DNA from: Thermoanaerobaculales bacterium
Lineage (GTDB): Bacteria > Acidobacteriota > Thermoanaerobaculia > Thermoanaerobaculales > Sulfomarinibacteraceae
NCBI GenBank assembly: GCA_025456385.1
Contig: JALOKS010000253.1
Span: forward strand, 1-6,460
Length of the DNA: 6,460 bases
Reading direction: 5' to 3'
A program made the translations under genes and the position numbers. The notes under the pieces are model-generated. The model was not told the DNA's origin. It worked only from the letters and a program-made list of their open reading frames with translations, and made no database searches. Every line of letters starts with the position of its first letter. Within the stretch, counting starts at the first letter, position 1. Of this stretch, positions 1 through 5,164 are shown one piece after another.

Positions 1-66
1 CAGTCCCGGACCGTAGTAGACGATCTTGGCGTTGAGCTTGCGCAGCGCGTAGTTGAAGAAAACCAT
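1..66 (-). CDS. mglA: MglA-like small Ras-type GTPase, N-terminal 22 codons only (runs off the left edge)
   Basis: The reverse strand opens with ATG at 66-64 and stays open to base 1. It encodes 22 residues beginning MVFFNYALRK and ending KIVYYGPGL. This closely matches the start of MglA (gliding-motility/polarity GTPase of Myxococcus and relatives), where a short lead is followed by KIVYYGPGLCGKTTNL; the window ends just before the P-loop lysine. MglA proteins are cytoplasmic Ras-like switches of about 195 residues that set cell polarity in myxobacteria; many Acidobacteriota carry homologues of less certain role. The start is supported by a purine-rich GAAGGA about 6 nt upstream. The gene follows the der stop by 18 nt in the same orientation, so co-transcription with der is likely. 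The family call rests on 22 residues only. It could also be a paralogous MglA-like GTPase not involved in motility. Confidence 0.72.
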   Translation of the reverse strand, partial: MVFFNYALRKLNAKIVYYGPGL

Positions 67-84
67 GCCTGTCCTTCGGCCGGA

Positions 85-1419
85 TTAGCCCTTTCGTCCT
101 TTGATCATAACCCGGATCGGAACCCCGTCAAAACCGAAGGCCTCGCGCAGCACGTTCTCGAGCGAACGCATGTATGAGAAGTGCGGCGTGCTCTGCAGAT
201 TCGTGAAAAGGGCGAAGTGCGGCGGGCTCCGGCGGACCTGGGAGCCGTAGAACAGCCGCGGCGCCTTCGCCGACGACGACGGCGGCGGGCGCCGGTCCCA
301 GGCCTCCCGCAGGACCCGATTGAGGTCCGCGGCCGACACGCGCAGGGTGTAGGCACGGTCGACCTCGCGCATGGCGGGAAAAAGGCGGTGCACGCCGCGG
401 CCGTTGAGCGCGGAGAGGTAGACCTTGGGCGCGTGCCGCATGAACTTGAGGTGCTGGTCGGCCTGGGCCTCGAGCCGCCGCCGGCCGGCCTCGCGGTCCG
501 CCACCAGGTCCCACTTGTTGACGACCAGGATGAGCCCGCGACCCGCCTCCCAGGCGTAGCCGCCGACGTGCGCGTCCTGCTTCGTGATCCCCTCGACGGC
601 ATCGACGACCAGCAGGCAGATGTTGGCGCGCTCAAGGTAGCGGCGGGCCATCACCACCGACAGCACCTCGGGGCCGCGGTCGGTGCGACCCTTGCGGCGG
701 ATGCCGGCGGTGTCCACCAGCGTGTAGCGCACGCCGTCCTTGATCAGCACGGTGTCGACGGCGTCGCGGGTGGTGCCGGGGATCTCGCTCACCAGCTGCC
801 GCTCGTCGTCGAGAAGGCGGTTGACGAGCGAGGACTTGCCGACGTTCGGCCGGCCGATGACGGCGACCGGGATCCCTTCGTCCGCGGCCGAGGCCGGCTC
901 CTCGTCCGCGTCCACCGGGGGCAGGTGCGGCGCGAGGGCCTCCCACAGAGAGTCGATGCCGGTGCCGTGCTCGGCCGAGACGAGCGCCGGCTCACCGAGG
1001 CCGAGGGCGAAGAACTCGGCAGAGCCGAGGTCGACCAGGCGCCGGTCGGCCTTGTTGACCACCGGCACCACCGGCACGCCGAGGCCGCGCAGGTAGGCCG
1101 CGATGTCGCGGTCCTCCGGAATCGGCCCCGCCTCGCCGTCGAGGAGGAAGAGCACGGCGTCGGCGCCGCGGATCGCGGCCTCCGCCTGGCCGCGGATCAG
1201 CGGCACGAAGCGATCCTCGTCCTCGAGAAGCAGGCCGCCGGTGTCGACGATCGTGATCGTGCCGCCGCCGGGGCGCTCCGCCTCGCCGACGATGCGGTCC
1301 CGCGTCACCCCGGGGAGGTCGTGGACCAGGGCCCGGCGGCTGCGGGTCAGCCGGTTGAAGAGGGTGGACTTGCCGACGTTCGGCCGGCCGACCACGACGA
1401 CGACGGGAGGCGCGCTCAA
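85..1419 (-). CDS. der: Ribosome biogenesis GTPase Der (EngA), double-GTPase
   Basis: This is a 444-residue tandem GTPase that acts in the cytoplasm in late assembly of the 50S subunit. Both G domains are complete. Domain 1 has P-loop GRPNVGKS at 11-18, DTGG at 59-62, NKAD at 122-125 and SAE at 148-150. Domain 2 has GRPNVGKS at 189-196, TTRD at 216-219, DTAG at 236-239 and NKWD at 301-304. An acidic linker (about 169-182) separates them. The KH-like C-terminal domain runs from about 355 to 444 and contains the conserved HFSYMRSLEN and REAFGFDGVPIR stretches. Length is normal for the family (about 430-490). The start is TTG at 1419-1417, not ATG. It is the only start leaving a normal lead before the first beta-strand, and it overlaps the upstream lipoprotein stop in a TTGA junction. 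No strong Shine-Dalgarno precedes it, so translation is probably coupled to the upstream gene. An mglA-like gene follows 18 nt downstream. Confidence 0.97.
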   Translation of the reverse strand: MSAPPVVVVVGRPNVGKSTLFNRLTRSRRALVHDLPGVTRDRIVGEAERPGGGTITIVDTGGLLLEDEDRFVPLIRGQAEAAIRGADAVLFLLDGEAGPIPEDRDIAAYLRGLGVPVVPVVNKADRRLVDLGSAEFFALGLGEPALVSAEHGTGIDSLWEALAPHLPPVDADEEPASAADEGIPVAVIGRPNVGKSSLVNRLLDDERQLVSEIPGTTRDAVDTVLIKDGVRYTLVDTAGIRRKGRTDRGPEVLSVVMARRYLERANICLLVVDAVEGITKQDAHVGGYAWEAGRGLILVVNKWDLVADREAGRRRLEAQADQHLKFMRHAPKVYLSALNGRGVHRLFPAMREVDRAYTLRVSAADLNRVLREAWDRRPPPSSSAKAPRLFYGSQVRRSPPHFALFTNLQSTPHFSYMRSLENVLREAFGFDGVPIRVMIKGRKG

Positions 1420-1961
1420 CCGGCGGTCCCGGTCGGCGCCTCCGGGCTCTCCGGCACCGGGGTCTCCTGCGACAGGATCGAGCGCCCGACAACCAGCCAG
1501 CGCCCGTCAACCATCCGCAGCTGGAGGACGGTCCGCTGCACCGTGCTTTCGAAACGCCCCTTCTCGATCCCGGTAGCCGCGCCGAAACGGGTGATATCCC
1601 AGACCTCGACCAGGCGCACGCTCGCGTTGATGCGGCGGAAGACACTCATCGTCTCGACGTCGAAACCGATCAGTGTGGCGTCGACGCGATCGCCGGTGCT
1701 CTGCAGGAGCTCCTTGAGCAGCGCGTGCACCGCCGCGATCTCATTCGGGCTCGCGTGCCCTTCGAGGGACCGCGTGTCGAGCGTCGAGTAGGCCTCGGCA
1801 AGCGCCTCGAGGTAGCCGCGCACCGCAGCTTCCACGGCCAGCCGTTCGGCCGGGCTCGGCTCGGTGTTCTCGCAGCCTGCCGCGAACAGCGCGAGCGCCG
1901 CCGCGAGACCGACCGCCAACGCGGGGCGCGCCCTGGTGATCACCGCCTCATGTCGTGCCAT
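1416..1961 (-). CDS. Predicted small lipoprotein with possible NTF2/SnoaL-like fold, upstream of der
   Basis: The product is 181 residues and I do not recognise a named family. Residues 1-30 look like a lipoprotein signal peptide: a basic start (MARHEAVITRAR), a hydrophobic Ala/Leu core, then LFAAGC with Cys30 as the candidate lipidated residue. The -3 position is Ala rather than Leu, so the lipobox is imperfect. The mature part begins with a long amphipathic helix (about 38-60) and ends in strand-like segments (about 132-166, including LQLRMVDGRWLVVG). That order is typical of NTF2/SnoaL-like or ARC6 IMS-like cone folds. I infer an envelope location. ATG 1961-1959 is chosen because it begins the signal peptide directly; an in-frame extension back to 2042 would add 27 unlikely residues. 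No Shine-Dalgarno precedes it, and a -10-like motif sits where a leaderless mRNA would need it. Its TGA overlaps the der TTG by 4 nt, so it probably heads the der-mglA unit. Confidence 0.75.
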   Translation of the reverse strand: MARHEAVITRARPALAVGLAAALALFAAGCENTEPSPAERLAVEAAVRGYLEALAEAYSTLDTRSLEGHASPNEIAAVHALLKELLQSTGDRVDATLIGFDVETMSVFRRINASVRLVEVWDITRFGAATGIEKGRFESTVQRTVLQLRMVDGRWLVVGRSILSQETPVPESPEAPTGTAG

Positions 1962-1964
1962 GGG

Positions 1965-1976
1965 TGGAGGATAACA
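1965..1976 (-). promoter_or_regulatory. Candidate extended -10 promoter for the lipoprotein-der-mglA unit
   Basis: On the reverse strand, TGTTATCCT occupies 1976-1968. It matches an extended -10 (TGN-TATAAT) apart from two positions of the hexamer. The hexamer ends 7 nt before the A of the lipoprotein ATG (1961), so normal spacing would put transcription start on that A. No good -35 is visible at the expected distance, which extended -10 promoters can tolerate. The lack of any Shine-Dalgarno at this start fits a leaderless transcript. The element is short and unconfirmed. Confidence 0.35.
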
Positions 1977-2050
1977 CCCCTGCCGTCGCCGCGGCGGGTT
2001 AGACTGGCCGCGAGCGACCGGGTGGATACTCCGACAGCCCATCCGCCCGG

Positions 2051-2062
2051 GGGGAGGTCGGG
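2051..2062 (+). promoter_or_regulatory. Shine-Dalgarno fixing the oxidoreductase start at 2063
   Basis: GGGGAGG at 2051-2057 lies 5 nt before ATG 2063. This is the best ribosome-binding site in the intergenic region, and it precedes MAQPRRVIVVGG, the true FAD-binding N-terminus. It shows that translation begins in the frame of 2063. The body of the enzyme is in another frame. Confidence 0.7.
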
Positions 2063-3407
2063 ATGGCGCAGCCGCGGAGGGTCATCGTCGTCGGCGGCGT
2101 CGCGGCCGGGCAGGCGGCGGCCGCAGGCGAAGGTCACCGTCCTCGAGCGCGGCGACCACATCTCGTACGGCGCCTGCGGCATGCCCTACAACATCGAGGA
2201 CCCCGCGCGCCCGATCGAGGACCTCGTCGTGCTGTCGGCCGCCGAAGCGCGCGACACACGCGGCATCGACCTCCGGCTGCGCCACGAGGTCATCGGAATC
2301 GACCTCGCGGCCGGCACGGTGACGGCGCACGACCGCGACGCCGGCGGCGAGCGGCGGGAGTCCTTCGACGCCCTCGTCATCGCCACCGGGGCGCGGGCGA
2401 TTCGCCTGCCGCTAACGGGCTTCGACCTGCCGGGCGTGCACGTGCTGCGCGAGCTCGGGGACGGCGCGGCGCTCAAGGCCGCGCTCGAGCATGGACCGCG
2501 CCGGGCGGTGATCGTCGGCGCCGGCTACATCGGCATGGAGATGGCGCACGTCCTCACCGCGCGAGGCCTCGCGGTCACTGTGCTCGAGAGGCTGCCCCAG
2601 CTGCTGCCCGGCTGGCACCCGGAGACCGTCGCCCGGGTCGACGAGGTGCTCGGCGCGCACGGCGTCGAGCGGCGCACCGGCGTCACCGTCGAGGCCGCCG
2701 AGCCGGGACCGGACGGGCGCGTCGCCGCGGTCCTCACCGACGGCGGCCGCCTCGAGGCCGAGCTCGTGCTGGTGGCCGCGGGGGTGCGGCCGAACGCGGA
2801 GCTAGCCGCCGCCGCCGGCCTCCGCATCGGCGACAGCGGGGCGATCTGGGTCAACCAGAGCCAGCTCACCTCACACGAGGCGGTGTGGGCCGCCGGCGAC
2901 TGCGCCGAGGCCTACCACCGGGTCCTGCGCCGCAATGCCTGGCTGCCGCTCGGCACCACCGCCAACAAGCAGGGCCGCATCGCCGGTGCCAACATCACCG
3001 GCGCCGCCGAGCGCTTCCGGGGAATCGTCGGCACCGCCGGCTTCGTGGTCTTCGAGCTCGAGGTCGCGCGTTCCGGGATCGGCGAGGAGGAGGCGCGCCG
3101 CGAGGGCTTCGACCCGGTCTCCGTCACCATCCGCCAACGCTCGCGCGCCCACGGCTACCCGGGCGGCTCTCCGGTCCAGGTGCGGCTGCTCGCCGACCGC
3201 GAGACCGGCCTCCTGCTCGGCGGCGAGCTCGTCGGCCGCGAAGGGGCGGCGCTGCGGGCCAACATCCTCGCCGCAGCCCTCGCCAACCACATGACGGTGG
3301 GCGACCTGCAGGGCCTCGACCTCGCCTACGCGCCCCCATTCGCCCCGGTCTGGGACCCGGTGCTCGTCGCCGCCAACCAGCTCGCCAAGGAGGTCGCCGC
3401 CCAATGA
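2063..3407 (+). pseudogene. FAD/NAD(P)-dependent disulfide oxidoreductase (CoA-disulfide reductase / NADH oxidase family), frameshifted near the N-terminus
   Basis: The family uses FAD and NAD(P)H to reduce CoA disulfide, polysulfide or O2 through one redox-active cysteine. The N-terminus from ATG 2063 reads MAQPRRVIVVGGVAAG, the FAD-binding Rossmann turn. From about 2118 on, the homology continues in the +1 frame (codons starting at multiples of 3): KVTVLERGDH, then SYGACGMPYN with the catalytic Cys codon at 2175-2177, the NAD(P) turn GAGYIG at 2517-2534, a second FAD motif AAGDCAEA, and the C-terminal dimerisation region with GYPGG and LDLAYAPPF. Relatives have about 15 residues between VAAG and the VTVLE strand, but only 22 nt are present, so about 23 nt (helix A residues of the KARRL type) appear lost. 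Without that loss the protein would be about 455 residues, normal for the family, and no rhodanese domain is appended. The deletion may be real (pseudogene) or an assembly or sequencing error. The rest is intact and unmutated, so decay would be recent. The exact substrate cannot be told from sequence. The stop overlaps the next gene as ATGA. Confidence 0.85.
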
Positions 3408-3703
3408 GCCGCAAGCTGAACCTCACCTGCCCGCACTGCCAGTCCGCGCTGGTGGTCGATGTCGACGCCGGCGTCGTGGTCAGCCACGCCCCGCCCGTGC
3501 GGACGGCCGAGAAGACCGACTTCGAGACCCGGCTCAGGCAGATCGAGAGCGACAAGAGCCGCGCCGCCGAGCGGATGGCGGAGGCCATGCGCAAGGAACA
3601 GTCCAGGGACCGCTTGCTCGAGGACCGCTTCCGCGAGCTCCTCGACGGCGCCAAGAGCTCGAAGGACGAGGGCACGCCGATCAGGGATATCGATCTCGAT
3701 TGA
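3404..3703 (+). CDS. Small CxxC zinc-ribbon-like protein with charged C-terminal helix
   Basis: This is a 99-residue cytoplasmic protein of unknown function. The N-terminus has one metal-binding-type knuckle, CPHC at residues 9-12, followed by a short beta-like stretch (ALVVDVDAGVVV, 15-26). Residues about 36-85 are very rich in Lys, Arg, Glu and Asp and should form a long amphipathic helix or coiled coil; the tail is acidic (DIDLD). Only two cysteines are present and there is no second CxxC, so zinc binding would need a dimer or a partner. Otherwise the motif may be a thiol/redox site. The ATG overlaps the oxidoreductase TGA (ATGA), which points to translational coupling and possibly a shared redox role. 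The third-position G/C bias and sensible composition support it as real. The same frame is open from 2063, so an automated caller may wrongly fuse it to out-of-frame oxidoreductase sequence. Confidence 0.8.
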   Translation: MSRKLNLTCPHCQSALVVDVDAGVVVSHAPPVRTAEKTDFETRLRQIESDKSRAAERMAEAMRKEQSRDRLLEDRFRELLDGAKSSKDEGTPIRDIDLD

Positions 3704-3706
3704 CTG

Positions 3707-3734
3707 CGGATTTCGGATTTCGGATTTCGGATTT
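3707..3734 (+). repeat. Heptanucleotide tandem array, CGGATTT x4
   Basis: Four perfect copies of the 7-mer CGGATTT begin 3 nt after the stop of the CxxC gene. The array is AT-richer than its surroundings. Read in the sense of the upstream gene, it is one base different from the CGGAATT array that follows the stop of the convergent gene at 3965. Confidence 0.95.
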
Positions 3735-3758
3735 GCGCCCGACCACCCCCGCGGTCAG

Positions 3759-3786
3759 TTCTGCGTTCTCAGTCTTCGATCTTGAG
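3759..3786 (+). repeat. Degenerate heptanucleotide-periodic tract (TTCTGCG, TTCTCAG, TCTTCGA, TCTTGAG)
   Basis: Four consecutive 7-nt units share a pyrimidine-rich tetramer (TTCT or TCTT) followed by three variable bases. The 7-nt period and 28-nt total length match the two perfect arrays on either side. It may be a decayed or diverged array of the same kind; the period is clear by eye but the homology is uncertain. Confidence 0.5.
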
Positions 3787-3889
3787 CCATGGGTTTCCAG
3801 CCGCCCCTCCGGCACGCGCGACGGGTAGAGCACGACTGTGGTTTCAGAGTGCGCGAGAGCGTGCCCATCGCCTGCGTGCCTCTCGACGA

Positions 3890-3927
3890 AAGAGAAAACC
3901 CGCCCCCCGGGATCTTGGGAGGGCGGG
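3890..3927 (-). terminator. Rho-independent terminator for the DsbA-like gene
   Basis: The arms CCCGCCCCCC (3899-3908) and GGAGGGCGGG (3918-3927) pair over 10 positions with one C/A mismatch and a 9-nt loop. On the reverse strand the hairpin is followed by TTTTCTCTTT (3898-3889), a good U-rich tract. It lies about 38 nt past the TAA at 3965. Read on the plus strand there is no T tract after the stem, so it should act only on minus-strand transcripts. I see no comparable terminator for the plus-strand unit ending at 3703. The rest of 3704-3964 holds only the heptad repeats and no convincing gene. Confidence 0.8.
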
Positions 3928-3931
3928 CGGA

Positions 3932-3964
<33 letters not shown>

Positions 3965-5059
3965 TTAATTCGATTGTGCTGCTTCCGCTGCCGCCGCCTG
4001 CTCCGGCGCCTTCTTCGGCGGCACCTCGACTCCCTTCAGCCGCAGCTCCTCGTCGATGATCGCCTCGAAAGCCTCGATCGGCTGGGCGCCGGTGACGACG
4101 CGGCCGTTGATCATGAAGCCCGGCGTTCCCGTGATGCCGAAGCTGCGCGCCTCCTTCATGTCGGCTTCGACGCGCGCGCCGTAGCTGCGGCCGTCGACGC
4201 AGGCGGTGAAGCGTTCGCCGTCCATTCCGAGCTCGGCGGCATGCGCGATCATGCCGTCGCGATTCATGGTCCGCTGGTTGGCGAACAGCCAGTCGTGGAA
4301 CTCCCAGTACTTGCCCTGGTCGCCCGCGCAGAGGGCGGCCTCGCCGGCGAGCTGCGCCTGCGGGTGGTTCGGCAGCGGCAGGTTCTTGAACACGTGCCGG
4401 ACCTTGCCCTGGTAGCGAGCGAGGAGCTCGTCGAGGGTCGACTGCACGCGGGCGCAGTAGGGGCACTGGTAGTCGGTGTACTCGACGATCACGACGGGAG
4501 CACCGGCTGGACCCCGGGTCGGCGTACCCTCTGCAACCTCGACCGCGACGCGCGGCGGCTCGAGCAGGATCTTCACCCCGGCCTCGGCGAAGAGCGCCTG
4601 CCGCAGCTCGTCGCGCAGCTGCATCGCGCGCTGCTGCTGCAGAGCCTGCACGACCTGCGCGCGGGCCTGCGCATCGTCCTCCGCGAGTCGGGCGCGGTAC
4701 ATCGACATCACCTTGACGATCTCAGCCTCGTCGGGCTCGCCCATCTTCGATTCGATGTAGCGTCCCACGTACTCGTCCTCGCCGACGCCGTCGGCGGCAG
4801 CCTTGGCCGCGACCAGCCGCCGGAAGATCTCCTCGTTGAGCCCGGCGACCGAGGCGTCGTAGATGTCCTGACGGAGCTTGACCAGGGACGGGCCGACCAG
4901 CCCCTCCATCTCGGCGGCGGTGATCGCGGTGTCGCCGTAGCTCGCGACCACACGTTCGCTCTCGGCCGCCGGCGCCGCCGCTTCCTGCTGCGCGCAGGCG
5001 ACCGCGGCGGCGGCCAACAGGGCGCACGAGGCAAGCACTCCCATCGCTCGTGTTTTCAT
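3965..5059 (-). CDS. Exported DsbA-like thioredoxin-fold protein with SurA-N-like N-terminal domain
   Basis: The 364-residue protein starts with an export signal (MKTRAMGVLASCALLAAAAVAC). Cys22 in AVAC could be lipidated, or signal peptidase I could cut just after it. Residues about 36-165 resemble the helical SurA/PpiD-type chaperone N-domain: a VVASYGDTAITAAEM start, then long charged helices. Residues about 178-340 form a DsbA-like thioredoxin fold (Thioredoxin_4 type), with active site CPYC at 199-202, the cis-proline loop TGTPG at 310-314 and two further cysteines (244, 287) that may form a second disulfide. The tail is low-complexity Ala/Glu. It probably exchanges disulfides on proteins in the periplasm, with the N-domain holding unfolded substrates; the direction of the reaction is not known. 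ATG 5059 is supported by GGAG 5 nt upstream and by the signal peptide. A promoter at 5145-5117 and a terminator at 3890-3927 suggest a one-gene transcript. Confidence 0.88.
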   Translation of the reverse strand: MKTRAMGVLASCALLAAAAVACAQQEAAAPAAESERVVASYGDTAITAAEMEGLVGPSLVKLRQDIYDASVAGLNEEIFRRLVAAKAAADGVGEDEYVGRYIESKMGEPDEAEIVKVMSMYRARLAEDDAQARAQVVQALQQQRAMQLRDELRQALFAEAGVKILLEPPRVAVEVAEGTPTRGPAGAPVVIVEYTDYQCPYCARVQSTLDELLARYQGKVRHVFKNLPLPNHPQAQLAGEAALCAGDQGKYWEFHDWLFANQRTMNRDGMIAHAAELGMDGERFTACVDGRSYGARVEADMKEARSFGITGTPGFMINGRVVTGAQPIEAFEAIIDEELRLKGVEVPPKKAPEQAAAAEAAQSN

Positions 5060-5116
5060 GATGTCTCCAGTCTCCCGGCCGCGCGGACACCTGCGGCGCC
5101 CGGCGACGGAGCGCCC

Positions 5117-5145
5117 ACTATGGATGGATCAGGGGCCGCGGTCAA
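5117..5145 (-). promoter_or_regulatory. Sigma70-type promoter for the DsbA-like gene
   Basis: On the reverse strand, TTGACC (5145-5140, 5 of 6 consensus) and CATAGT (5122-5117, 4 of 6) are separated by exactly 17 nt. Transcription would start near 5110, giving an untranslated leader of about 50 nt before ATG 5059. It lies in the 105-nt gap after the regulator stop. The spacing and the strong -35 make it the best promoter in the window. Whether the adjacent B12/MerR regulator binds here is unknown. Confidence 0.6.
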
Positions 5146-5164
5146 TGCCCGCGCCACCCGCGGC

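Noticed and set aside
181..1791. 536-codon plus-strand open frame opposite der and the lipoprotein gene
   Set aside because: It is antisense to der, whose motifs are unambiguous. The product is a low-complexity Arg/Ala/Val/Asp sequence, as expected from the reverse of GC-rich coding DNA.
2000..2030. TAGACT / GATACT as a plus-strand promoter for the oxidoreductase
   Set aside because: Both hexamers match poorly and the spacing is 19 nt, too weak to call. A promoter for this unit must exist but cannot be placed.
2108..2135. Programmed ribosomal frameshift in the oxidoreductase
   Set aside because: No slippery heptamer or stimulatory structure is evident, and about 8 residues of a conserved helix are missing, which a frameshift alone would not explain.
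2871..3404. 177-codon minus-strand open frame opposite the oxidoreductase
   Set aside because: Antisense shadow; the plus strand carries conserved motifs (AAGDCAEA, LDLAYAPPF) throughout.
3741..3756. GACC...GGTC hairpin as a terminator for the plus-strand unit
   Set aside because: The stem is only 4 bp and no T-rich tract follows it.
5131..5164. GC-rich partial hairpin after the regulator stop, considered as a terminator
   Set aside because: The stem is only about 5 bp with a bulge, no T tract follows, and it overlaps the -35 of the promoter called there.
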